Below are positions 1-5,705 of a stretch of DNA of 5,705 bases, piece by piece (position 1 is the first letter of the stretch; each line of letters begins with the position of its first letter). The stretch is taken from assembly GCA_012512355.1 (NCBI GenBank), contig JAAZEI010000130.1, positions 1-5,705 on the forward strand. The letters are read 5' to 3'. This DNA comes from Clostridiales bacterium (GTDB lineage Bacteria; Bacillota; Clostridia; Christensenellales; Aristaeellaceae). The notes under the pieces are model-generated. The model had not been told where the DNA came from. It made no database searches and was given only the letters and a program-made list of their open reading frames with translations. A program made the position numbers and the translations under genes.

Positions 1-1
1 C

Positions 2-754
2 GGCTGCACACCTAAGCCGCAGGATAACATCGTTGATCTCCCATCCCTGCCGGCAACGCAGGTTCCCGCAATGGAATTGCCCACCTCAATCATTGTCCCT
101 GAAGGTGTTAATCCAGCCGCTGAAGAAGAATATGGGGATGATGTAGAGTATATCGGCGAACCATCACAGAATGAACAACAGGCTGATGCAGGTGAGATGT
201 CATCCAGCGGATATGCCGGCTCAACCCCTATTCCGCTCAACCCAATTGACATGCCCACACCTACCCCCCGAGCACCGCTCAGCTTTACCTATGCGCCTTA
301 TACCGCAACCCGATTAGGTCTGACTTTTGAAAGTGTTGCGGGATATGATGTGGATGAAAGTTCAGGTGATAGTTTTATTCTTCGTCAGCCTGAAAACCAA
401 TGGCTTGATGACAAAGGCGTCGTGATTATGCTGTCTCTGACCAGCGTCAATAGCAGCTATAATAAAAACGATATCCGCAAGGACATCGTCACAAGACTTC
501 AGGACATGGGCAGCGTTAATTACCAATCCTGGCGGCCAACCAATCCTGCTGAGCGCAATCTGCTCAAAGCGCCTGGTTATTATGCGGATTACCGCGGGGT
601 ACTCATGGATGGCACCATTATTCGAGGCCGCGTACATATGGCAGTACTTCCCGGCAATAAATTGCTCACCCTGCACATTGAACATCCCGCTGAATATAAT
701 ACTGATTATATTGGCGTATACTCCCATATAAGAAATACGATTAAAACGATCTGA
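2..754 (+). CDS. Probable secreted lipoprotein, function unknown (5' partial)
   Basis: The reading frame is open from base 2 to the TGA ending at 754, so the gene probably begins left of the window. Its first visible codons read Gly-Cys-Thr-Pro-Lys-Pro, which fits the end of a lipobox; this would make it a lipoprotein with Cys as the lipidated residue, but the hydrophobic signal itself is not visible. About 90 residues of low-complexity, acidic and Pro-rich linker follow (AEEEYGDDVEYIGE, then PTPTPRAP). A folded domain of about 150 residues completes the protein, starting near YTATRLGLTFESVAGYDV, with alternating hydrophobic strands and a conserved-looking GYYADYRGVLMDGTIIRGRV stretch. The pattern of this domain faintly resembles the PsbP/DcrB (DUF1795-like) fold seen in bacterial lipoproteins, but I do not recognise the family. 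An internal ATG at 71 with a weak AGG eight bases upstream is an alternative start giving 227 residues; I consider it less likely because the frame stays open upstream and begins with Gly-Cys. The gene converges on scpB and ends 13 bases before a strong hairpin. Confidence 0.68.
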   Translation, partial: GCTPKPQDNIVDLPSLPATQVPAMELPTSIIVPEGVNPAAEEEYGDDVEYIGEPSQNEQQADAGEMSSSGYAGSTPIPLNPIDMPTPTPRAPLSFTYAPYTATRLGLTFESVAGYDVDESSGDSFILRQPENQWLDDKGVVIMLSLTSVNSSYNKNDIRKDIVTRLQDMGSVNYQSWRPTNPAERNLLKAPGYYADYRGVLMDGTIIRGRVHMAVLPGNKLLTLHIEHPAEYNTDYIGVYSHIRNTIKTI

Positions 755-767
755 TTGACTGCAAATC

Positions 768-803
768 AAAATGATGGAGAAGCTAAGGCTTCTCCATCAT
801 TTT
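768..803. terminator. Bidirectional intrinsic terminator between convergent genes
   Basis: A perfect 16-bp inverted repeat (arms 768-783 and 788-803) encloses a 4-base TAAG loop. The core GATGGAGAAGC pairs with GCTTCTCCATC, and the flanking A/T pairs give a U-rich 3' end on both strands: ATTTTTC on the plus strand and ATTTTGATTT on the minus strand. It lies 13 bases after the lipoprotein stop and about 50 bases after the scpB stop, so it can end both transcripts. The plus-strand tail is the better one. The remaining 52 bases up to scpB are AT-rich and contain nothing else I can identify. Confidence 0.9.
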
Positions 804-855
804 TCGCATGCCGTTAAAGAAATTTTTTTATAAAAAGAATTGGAAACTGTTATAA

Positions 856-1434
856 TCAAGACTCTGCGCTGTCTTCCATTTCATAATACTCTGTAGACAA
901 ATCATCCCCATCAACATCGTTGGCGATAATTTGAGATGGAACAGGCAAGTCATCAAGGGTCCTTAATCCAAAATGTGATAGAAATTCATCGGTCGTCCCA
1001 TAGAGTATAGGCCTGCCAATGGTCTCTTTTCGTCCAAGCTCTTTCACAAGATTTTTATTCGCCAGTGATTGAAGTGAATAATCGCATTTAACGCCTCTTA
1101 CTGCCTCCAGATCTAGACGGGTCACAGGCTGACGATAAGCTACGATGGCCAGGGTCTCAAGGGCAGCCTGTGAAAGTGACTGCTTTTGTACGGGCTGTAA
1201 AAGCCGCTCTATATATGGCGCGTAAATAGCCCGTGTTGCCAGCTGTATATGTTCTCCAAAGCGTTTAAGTCTCAGCCCTCGCTGCTGGCTGTCATACTGT
1301 CTCTCCAGTGTGTCAATTGCCTGTTTAACCTCTGTCTCATCAGCATCCAGAGCGCGCACGAGTTCTGCCAAAGAGACAGGCTCGCCTGCTACATATAAAA
1401 TTGCCTCGATGATATTGTGCAGTTCAATACTCAT
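856..1434 (-). CDS. scpB: Segregation and condensation protein B (ScpB)
   Basis: ScpB is the winged-helix (kite) subunit that dimerises on ScpA and, with Smc, forms the bacterial condensin that compacts and segregates the chromosome. The 192-residue product has the usual length and both winged-helix domains. The first starts at about residue 6 (LHNIIEAILYVAGEPVSLAEL). The second carries the family signature LSQAALETLAIVAYRQPVTR at 87-106, then RGVKCDYSLQSL and the hallmark GRPILYGTTDEFLSHFGL at 140-157, followed by LDDLP. Residues from about 170 form an acidic tail (DVDGDD, EYYEMEDSAES) that is probably disordered, as in many ScpB proteins. The ATG start overlaps the scpA stop in an ATGA tetranucleotide and has a good AAGGA site seven bases upstream, so translation is probably coupled to scpA. 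It is the last gene of the minus-strand cluster and is followed by the shared hairpin. Confidence 0.97.
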   Translation of the reverse strand: MSIELHNIIEAILYVAGEPVSLAELVRALDADETEVKQAIDTLERQYDSQQRGLRLKRFGEHIQLATRAIYAPYIERLLQPVQKQSLSQAALETLAIVAYRQPVTRLDLEAVRGVKCDYSLQSLANKNLVKELGRKETIGRPILYGTTDEFLSHFGLRTLDDLPVPSQIIANDVDGDDLSTEYYEMEDSAES

Positions 1435-2165
1435 TGCTTCTTCCTTCGGTTAACAGAATTAAGGAGTATTTCTCCATAGGGCTCATCCTGTGTTATGCTG
1501 ACACGGCCAAGCCGCAATAGCTCAAGCAATGCCAGAAAATAAGTAACCACTTCTTCCTTTGTTGGTTTATCCCTTAGCAAGTCTCCAAAGTGCTGGCTCC
1601 CCTGTCTTAGACGCTTGATGATTTGCAGCATGCATTGAGGAACGCTGTGTTCTTCACGCATAATTCGCTGCGCGATGTGCACCGGTGTCTCTTCTTCATT
1701 CTTGGGTATGCGTGCCATCACATTGGAAAAAGCCACAATCAACCCCTGCATCGTCAGTCCCGATATTTCGAAGCTCGGAGGCGGCAGCGGATACTCTTCA
1801 GGCAGCTTAGGATACATCAGAGCTGCCGCTTTCTCAAAACCTTGCATGTCAGCTGCGATTTGTTTGAAACGAGCATACTCTTCCAATTGACGTATCAAGA
1901 CTGTCTGAGGGTCCTCTTCGTCTTGAGGAGGCGGCGGTTTGGGAAGCAATGAACGGCTTTTTATTTCCAGCAATGTCGCTGCCATCTGGATAAAGGAGGA
2001 CGCTTCGTCCATATCCAATTCTTCTGCTTCCCTCACCGATTGAATATATTGATCTGTGATCTGCGATACAAATATATCCTTGATATCAATTTTAGCCTTG
2101 CCTATCATAAACAAAAGCATATCAAGAGGTCCGTTAAAATCCTTCAACTTAAGTGTAATCGCCAT
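1431..2165 (-). CDS. scpA: Segregation and condensation protein A (ScpA, kleisin)
   Basis: ScpA is the kleisin subunit that bridges the Smc heads and recruits ScpB to form the Smc-ScpAB condensin ring on the nucleoid. The 244-residue product has the typical length. The N-terminal kleisin helices begin with the diagnostic DFNGPLDMLLFMIGKAKIDI (residues 9-28) and continue through the Smc-neck-binding helical part (DEASSFIQMAATLLEIKSR, 53-71). A Pro-rich acidic linker (PKPPPPQDEEDP) precedes the middle ScpB-binding region. The C-terminal winged helix is KEEVVTYFLALLELLRLGRVSI (203-224), which contacts the Smc cap side of the head domain. The ATG lies 11 bases after the stop of the M50 protease gene, with a GTAGG-like Shine-Dalgarno about eight bases upstream. 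The smc gene itself is not in the window. The basic C-terminus (NRRKKQ) is encoded by the DNA that provides the scpB ribosome binding site. Confidence 0.97.
   Translation of the reverse strand: MAITLKLKDFNGPLDMLLFMIGKAKIDIKDIFVSQITDQYIQSVREAEELDMDEASSFIQMAATLLEIKSRSLLPKPPPPQDEEDPQTVLIRQLEEYARFKQIAADMQGFEKAAALMYPKLPEEYPLPPPSFEISGLTMQGLIVAFSNVMARIPKNEEETPVHIAQRIMREEHSVPQCMLQIIKRLRQGSQHFGDLLRDKPTKEEVVTYFLALLELLRLGRVSITQDEPYGEILLNSVNRRKKQ
1442..1446 (-). promoter_or_regulatory. Ribosome binding site of scpB, inside the end of scpA
   Basis: Read on the minus strand, AAGGA lies seven bases before the scpB ATG. It is formed by the Arg-Lys codons at the very end of scpA. It fixes the ATGA-overlapping start as the real one and supports translational coupling of the ScpA:ScpB pair. 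Confidence 0.8.
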
Positions 2166-2176
2166 CGCCTAACCTA

Positions 2177-2953
2177 CTACAACCCGAAAACTGCAAGAAA
2201 ACCATGCAGCACAAACTGCTGAACGAAATTCACCGCCACTGAAATGACTCTGCCGACAATATTCGTTGAAAACATCAAAACAATCAGGGCAACCTGTGCT
2301 ATTCTAAAACCTTTGCCGGATAGATTGAGCTTTCCCTTCAGCAGGAGATCATTAAATACATGAAACCCATCAAGGGGTGGTATCGGAAGCAAATTGAATA
2401 AACAAAGACCGAGGTTAATCATAGAAAAATGCAGCATAAACCGCTGTAGATGCAGCAGCCAGGGTACTCTTATCAATGAGGAGATCTCCCGCGCATACTG
2501 CGGAAACAGCTGCATCACAAACCCATTTTGACTGAAATTTAGCATGAGATCCATGCCACCGGGCTGACGAATTAAATCTGGTACATATAAAATAAATCCT
2601 AATAATACTGTCAAAAATGTACTGATGATAAAGAAGATCATGTTAGTGGTAACACCTGCAAGAGAAACAAATAAATCGTCTCGGCTTCCCCGTCTAAAAT
2701 TGTTGGGATTGACAGGGACAGGCTTGGCCCAACCAAACCCCAGCAGGAACATACTGACTGTTCCTATGGGATCAAGATGTTTGATGGGATTAAGTGAAAG
2801 ACGATTCATTAATTTTGCTGTTGGATCACCGCATTTAAGTGCAACATAGCCATGCGCTACCTCATGAAAGGTGAGCGCAATGAGAATGGCAGGGGCACGA
2901 TAGAGCATAAATTGCAAAAAGCCCATAGGATCTTGCTGTAAAAAATCAATCAT
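2177..2953 (-). CDS. Site-2 protease-family intramembrane zinc metalloprotease (peptidase M50)
   Basis: This is a 258-residue polytopic membrane protein with the active-site motifs of M50 site-2 proteases, which cut substrates within the lipid bilayer. HEVAH at 30-34 supplies two zinc-binding histidines and the catalytic Glu, inside the first membrane segment. NLLPIPPLDG at 187-196 supplies the third zinc ligand (Asp195). Between them are features of the small single-domain subfamily found beside scpAB in many Bacillota: NRLSLNPIKHLDPIGT (50-65), GWAKPVPVNPNNFR (74-87) and DDLFVSLAGVTTN. Four to five hydrophobic segments are visible, around 15-38, 98-124, 174-190 and 219-245. There is no PDZ or CBS domain, unlike RseP or SpoIVFB-type relatives with extra domains. 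The substrate is unknown. The start at 2953 was chosen over upstream in-frame codons because it has a GAAAGG site six bases away and places the ATG in an ATGATTGA overlap with the preceding VanZ-like gene. The AGV triplet replaces the more common AGP of the family. Confidence 0.93.
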   Translation of the reverse strand: MIDFLQQDPMGFLQFMLYRAPAILIALTFHEVAHGYVALKCGDPTAKLMNRLSLNPIKHLDPIGTVSMFLLGFGWAKPVPVNPNNFRRGSRDDLFVSLAGVTTNMIFFIISTFLTVLLGFILYVPDLIRQPGGMDLMLNFSQNGFVMQLFPQYAREISSLIRVPWLLHLQRFMLHFSMINLGLCLFNLLPIPPLDGFHVFNDLLLKGKLNLSGKGFRIAQVALIVLMFSTNIVGRVISVAVNFVQQFVLHGFLAVFGL

Positions 2954-3446
2954 GTATAACCTTTCTATGAGCACGATGCAACAAATTGTATATACCGGAT
3001 ACAACTCCAATACCCGTCAATGCACCAAAACTGTCAAGAATAACATCCTGCAGCATGGCGCCGCGACCATTGGTCAGCTGAATGCCTTCGTCCGTCAAAG
3101 CAATTAAGCTGGCAAATATTATTAGATGCCAGAACTTGATTTTGACTGCGGGCTCCAGTAAAAACTTTAAAATCATCAATTCAATTCCCAGCAAAAAGAA
3201 CTCGGAAAAATGACCTAATTTACGGGTGATAAAACTCATCATATCAGGACTGTGCCATTTCGGCACCGGAATCGCCAGAATAACAGGTTCTATCAATTCG
3301 ACAACAAAGTCGCTTCTTTTTAATGATTCCTGAGAATTTTGGAGAGAATTACTCCAAATAAATGCAATGGTCAATAATATCAACAGCATGAAAAGAAACG
3401 CCGACAGGCGGCGCTTAAGGGGCAAATTCTTCAATTGACTAACCAT
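2946..3446 (-). CDS. VanZ-like family membrane protein
   Basis: The product is a 166-residue integral membrane protein with the conserved pattern of the VanZ-like family, named for the teicoplanin-resistance protein VanZ. Most members are of unknown function, so resistance should not be assumed here. A basic N-terminus (KRR) precedes a first membrane helix at about 14-31. KLGHFSEFFLLG (76-87) starts the second helix. A third runs from about 104 to 118, followed by the signature TDEGIQLTNGRGAMLQDVILDSFGALTG (118-145), with Asp119, Glu120, Gln123, Arg128, Asp134 and Asp138 matching the usual DE..Q...R.....D...D..G spacing and leading into the fourth helix. The ATG at 3446 overlaps the stop of the TPR gene by eight bases and has GGAG close upstream. 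The frame is open for another 72 codons into the TPR gene, but that stretch is basic, non-membrane and runs in another frame of a well-conserved gene, so I reject it as coding. Its own stop overlaps the M50 protease start by eight bases. Confidence 0.9.
   Translation of the reverse strand: MVSQLKNLPLKRRLSAFLFMLLILLTIAFIWSNSLQNSQESLKRSDFVVELIEPVILAIPVPKWHSPDMMSFITRKLGHFSEFFLLGIELMILKFLLEPAVKIKFWHLIIFASLIALTDEGIQLTNGRGAMLQDVILDSFGALTGIGVVSGIYNLLHRAHRKVIHD
2960..2965 (-). promoter_or_regulatory. Ribosome binding site deciding the start of the M50 protease
   Basis: On the minus strand GAAAGG is spaced six bases from the ATG at 2953. The frame is open for 19 further codons upstream (to 3010), but those lie inside the VanZ-like gene and have no comparable site. 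The short start is therefore preferred. Confidence 0.7.
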
Positions 3447-4146
3447 CAGCTCCAAGGCTCTTAATTTCCTCATCAATCTGTTCCTGACTGACAAAATTAA
3501 GCGGCGAAAAACGGCCTTCTCTTGCAGTCTGCAGTTTTTGAATAGCGCCTTGTGTATTACCCTGCCCCAGGTCATATCTAGATAAGAACCAGAGTGTATC
3601 GATTTGCCCGGGTTTTTGCTCATGAGCTTTATCGAAAAATTCTTTTGCTTTGTCTTTATCATCCAGCAGCCGATAATAAATCTGTCCTATGTTATCAAGC
3701 GTGACGCTATCTTCATGGTCGTAATCTAGTGCTTCCAGATTGAAATCTAGTGCTTTTTGAGCATCATTGGTTTCAATATATAAAAAACCTAAAGTCTGGT
3801 AAGTCAATCCGCATGGACGTTCCCGATGCGCTGACTCAAGCAGTTTGATTGCCTTTTCCTGGTTACCAAGTTTCCAGTCCGCAACAGCGAAATTCATCAG
3901 CAGCTGGGTTCTGTCTTCCTTACGCAGTTCGGGAGATCGCTGAATCTTTGCCAAAATATTTTTAACTTTTTGGTAATTTTCTTCTCCGCCATCACGCAGT
4001 AAAAGAACTGTATAGGGCAGCAGATAATTTGGCTTCATGATGCCATTTTTCAACAAAGCCTCATAATCTCTTTTGGCACCCTCAATATCACCTTTCTGAT
4101 GCTTGGTCAGAGCAGTGCGTACCTTGATGCCATCTAAAAACCCCAT
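3439..4146 (-). CDS. Tetratricopeptide repeat protein, function unknown
   Basis: This 235-residue protein is almost entirely helical repeats. No signal peptide or membrane segment is visible, so it is probably cytoplasmic. Clear TPR units lie at about 79-112 (LLMNFAVADWKLGNQEKAIKLLESAHRERP), 113-146 (TYQTLGFLYIETNDAQKALDFNLEAL), 147-180 (TLDNIGQIYYRLLDDKDKAKEFFDKA) and 181-212. Weaker units precede them (12-35 and 41-70). The C-terminal tail from about 213 is outside the repeats. TPR arrays are protein-protein interaction scaffolds; the partner is unknown. The gene starts five bases after the exonuclease stop, and the GGGGGA that probably serves as its ribosome binding site, about eight bases before the ATG, spans the end of that gene. 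Because the exonuclease also ends in TPR-like repeats and the two genes are translated in tandem, a physical association is a reasonable guess, but nothing in the sequence proves it. Confidence 0.88.
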   Translation of the reverse strand: MGFLDGIKVRTALTKHQKGDIEGAKRDYEALLKNGIMKPNYLLPYTVLLLRDGGEENYQKVKNILAKIQRSPELRKEDRTQLLMNFAVADWKLGNQEKAIKLLESAHRERPCGLTYQTLGFLYIETNDAQKALDFNLEALDYDHEDSVTLDNIGQIYYRLLDDKDKAKEFFDKAHEQKPGQIDTLWFLSRYDLGQGNTQGAIQKLQTAREGRFSPLNFVSQEQIDEEIKSLGADG

Positions 4147-4151
4147 ACCTT

Positions 4152-5285
4152 TTATCCCCCGATCTTTCTTATGAGTCTGTTGCTTCGATGCTGTAAATCC
4201 TTATATTCCAAGGATTCTGTGCCGTCAAAATCAACAAGCTCCAAACAATATACCATGCCCTGTCTGGCAATGGCAAGGGCGCGTTCAGGCGCTTTAAAGC
4301 GATGTTCGTAGATTTTTGACAGTGCAATATAGACTTTGGCGCCTCCGGTACCTGAGAGTCTTAACCCTTCATAAGTATCGGCCGCGTCTTGGTGTCTTCC
4401 CTCACGCCTGAGAATATCGGCCAAGCGCATTTGCGCCAAACTATTTACCCCCATTTCACCGCAAGCACGAAAACACATCTTGGCGCTCTCGCTTTTCCCT
4501 CGTTTTTCAAACACTCGCCCCAAGCTGAACAAATCACGCTGATCTGTAGATGACAGAGGCTGTTCGTGCAGGTTGATGAGCGCATAAATAAGTCTTGCCA
4601 TGGAAACAATGTCCTGAGCGTTATGGTCCAAAATGTCATCTAGCAAAGACATTTCCCGCGTTTTAATGTATTTGAAGTAACGCTGCGGTACTTCGCAGCC
4701 TGGCAAGTCATCCTGACGGGGTTGATGAAAGATTTCACTTTCTAGCTGTGTCAGGCTGCAGGGTTTCACTCGCAGCTTGAATACCCGCCTTGCTATATGC
4801 AGCAGATCTATATTAAGCGGCGCCTCATATTGTCGGTGCATGCCTTTCATGGTTAGTCTGCTCTGAATGAGAGGCATGTCAAAGCTGGCGCCATTAAATG
4901 TCACCACCGCCTTGCAGGTCTTTAACGCCTGCATGACAGGTGCCAAAACAAATATCTCTTCGTCGTAATCACGCATCAAATATTGCGTCACGATAAAATG
5001 ATCTTCTTTAAATTGCCCAATCCCTATTAAAAATGCGATTGTACCTGCACCGCCATGCAACCCTGTAGTTTCTGAATCCAAAAACAAAAGCTCTTCAGGT
5101 GATATATCGGTTATATCTTCTAAACCCATCATCAGGTGCAGTGTATTCTTGTCAAGGATTTTGACAGGAAATTCTCGGCAAGGGTAAACTACATGTTTAA
5201 TAAAACAATTGTCAGCAGGTGGTTTAGCATGCTTTGAGCTTTTAATGGGCTGCGCTGAGCGCAGTTTATCAAGGAGTGATGCCAT
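4152..5285 (-). CDS. mrfB: YprB/MrfB-family DEDD exonuclease with C-terminal TPR-like repeats
   Basis: The product belongs to the RNase H-like DEDD exonuclease family of Bacillus subtilis YprB, renamed MrfB, which acts with the helicase MrfA in repair of mitomycin-type DNA damage. Counting 377 residues from the ATG at 5285, the metal ligands are visible: Asp70 and Glu72 in LLFLDSETTGL, Asp136 in TFNGASFDMPLI and Asp225 in DHNAQDIVSMA, with His221 a plausible catalytic histidine. Family-typical segments lie between them: IDLLHIARRVFKL (159-171), then PCSLTQLESEIF and RQDDLPGCEVPQRYF. Residues from about 250 to 345 are helical TPR-like repeats (LFSLGRVFEKRGKSESAKMCF, LAQMRLADILRREGRHQDAADTY), as in MrfB. 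The start giving MASLLDKLRSA was chosen because it resembles family N-termini and overlaps the previous gene by only 17 bp, although its Shine-Dalgarno is poor; an ATG at 5318 (MRRLQYSP) is the main alternative. No MrfA-type helicase is in the window. Confidence 0.9.
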   Translation of the reverse strand: MASLLDKLRSAQPIKSSKHAKPPADNCFIKHVVYPCREFPVKILDKNTLHLMMGLEDITDISPEELLFLDSETTGLHGGAGTIAFLIGIGQFKEDHFIVTQYLMRDYDEEIFVLAPVMQALKTCKAVVTFNGASFDMPLIQSRLTMKGMHRQYEAPLNIDLLHIARRVFKLRVKPCSLTQLESEIFHQPRQDDLPGCEVPQRYFKYIKTREMSLLDDILDHNAQDIVSMARLIYALINLHEQPLSSTDQRDLFSLGRVFEKRGKSESAKMCFRACGEMGVNSLAQMRLADILRREGRHQDAADTYEGLRLSGTGGAKVYIALSKIYEHRFKAPERALAIARQGMVYCLELVDFDGTESLEYKDLQHRSNRLIRKIGG

Positions 5286-5705
5286 CAATCGCTGCGGAGA
5301 ATATTGAAGTCTCCTCATCTTCGTCGATTCTGGGACCGGCTGTAGGCTTAGGTGTAGGGTATATAGCCCACACAACTTGCTCATAAGTGCTCCCTATTGG
5401 AAGATATGGTGCCGTTGCGGATCGCAGCGCAGAATCCTGCTGAAGCTTCGTACGAGCGCAAAGCATATCTTGAGGGAGAGGCACAGCTGAGTCATTCTGT
5501 AAGCGCTCCTCAACAAATCCTGCTAACAGGATATCACTTGCCTGCTCCAGCACATACTCTGGCCAATCCTTGATAATATCATGATAATGCTCATACGGGA
5601 TATTTAATTTAAACAAGGCTCTGGCATGAGCTAAGCCGAGGTAACGCAGATGCCAGGGTTCATACGCATAACCGGTGATATCCGTCCATTCTCTTTTATA
5701 ACGAA
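5269..5705 (-). CDS. M15-family D-alanyl-D-alanine carboxypeptidase, VanY-like (5' partial)
   Basis: Only the last 144 residues are present; the gene continues past the right edge, the frame being open to base 5703. The first visible residues contain GYAYEPWHLRYLG (11-23), the C-terminal active-site motif of M15B/VanY-type D,D-carboxypeptidases: Glu15 would be the catalytic base and His18 the last zinc ligand. The other zinc ligands, and any signal peptide or membrane anchor, are outside the window. Such enzymes remove the terminal D-Ala from peptidoglycan stem peptides outside the membrane. After the motif, family members usually end within about 30 residues, whereas this protein runs on for about 120. 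This extension is helical at first (YHDIIKDWPEYVLEQASDILLAGFVEERL) and then Pro- and acid-rich (PTPKPTAGPRIDEDEE). It holds no obvious membrane anchor and I do not recognise it. The gene's stop lies 17 bp inside the exonuclease gene, making it the first visible member of the operon. Confidence 0.85.
   Translation of the reverse strand, partial: RYKREWTDITGYAYEPWHLRYLGLAHARALFKLNIPYEHYHDIIKDWPEYVLEQASDILLAGFVEERLQNDSAVPLPQDMLCARTKLQQDSALRSATAPYLPIGSTYEQVVWAIYPTPKPTAGPRIDEDEETSIFSAAIDGITP

Noticed and set aside
362..769. Open frame of 135 codons on the minus strand opposite the lipoprotein gene
   Set aside because: It lies fully antisense to a frame with a coherent domain, has no ribosome site or recognisable motif, and crosses the terminator region.
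1623..1952. Plus-strand open frames (also at 1675-1890) inside scpA
   Set aside because: They are antisense to the unmistakable scpA gene, and their translations are Arg/Ser/Cys-rich without any domain pattern.
2584..2613. Possible minus-strand promoter: TTGACA followed by an AT-rich TTTATA/TATATG stretch inside the M50 protease gene
   Set aside because: The -35 matches consensus but no -10 at 16-18 bases spacing matches more than three of six positions, and the sequence is explained by codons for a hydrophobic helix.
2946..3446. Glycopeptide resistance cluster suggested by VanZ-like plus VanY-like proteins
   Set aside because: No vanA/H/X/S/R-type genes are in the window, the two genes are not adjacent, and both families are common in housekeeping contexts.
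3447..3662. N-terminal extension of the VanZ-like frame by 72 codons
   Set aside because: It overlaps the conserved TPR repeats in another frame, is basic and non-hydrophobic, and the ATG at 3446 gives a protein of normal family length.
4445..4639. Short minus-strand open frame of 64 codons inside the exonuclease gene
   Set aside because: It is an alternative frame of a well-conserved gene, with no motif or ribosome binding site of its own.

Overview
The window looks like a piece of a Bacillota (Firmicutes) chromosome. The evidence is Smc-partner genes scpA-scpB read as a pair, a YprB/MrfB-type exonuclease, a VanZ-family membrane protein, an M15 D,D-peptidase and Shine-Dalgarno-led, tightly packed genes. 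Base composition is moderate (mid-40s % GC by eye). The mix of short overlaps and the S2P-scpA-scpB order would suit the Negativicutes or a related clostridial group, but this is an inference and I cannot name a genus.

Layout. On the plus strand at the left edge (to 754) is the 3' part of a gene for a probable secreted lipoprotein; its signal peptide lies outside the window. A perfect 16-bp hairpin at 768-803 separates it from everything else and probably terminates transcription from both sides. From 856 to the right edge, seven genes all read on the minus strand. In order of transcription (right to left) they are: the C-terminal part of an M15 D-Ala-D-Ala carboxypeptidase (5' end missing), a DEDD exonuclease of the YprB/MrfB family, a TPR protein, a VanZ-like membrane protein, a site-2-protease-family M50 metallopeptidase, scpA and scpB.

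The seven minus-strand genes overlap or are separated by at most 11 bases: 17-bp overlap, 5-bp gap, 8-bp overlap, 8-bp overlap, 11-bp gap, 4-bp overlap. I see no convincing internal promoter or terminator, so they are probably one operon with translational coupling, whose promoter lies beyond the right edge. Functionally it joins chromosome condensation (ScpA and ScpB with an Smc encoded elsewhere) and DNA repair (the exonuclease) to envelope functions (carboxypeptidase, VanZ-like protein, intramembrane protease).

There is no rRNA, tRNA, CRISPR array, insertion sequence or obvious foreign DNA. Most of the window is recognisable housekeeping sequence. The points worth a second look are the MrfB-type nuclease sitting in an scpAB operon without an adjacent helicase partner in view, the long C-terminal extension on the carboxypeptidase, and the unassigned lipoprotein. 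I did not find a convincing undescribed system.
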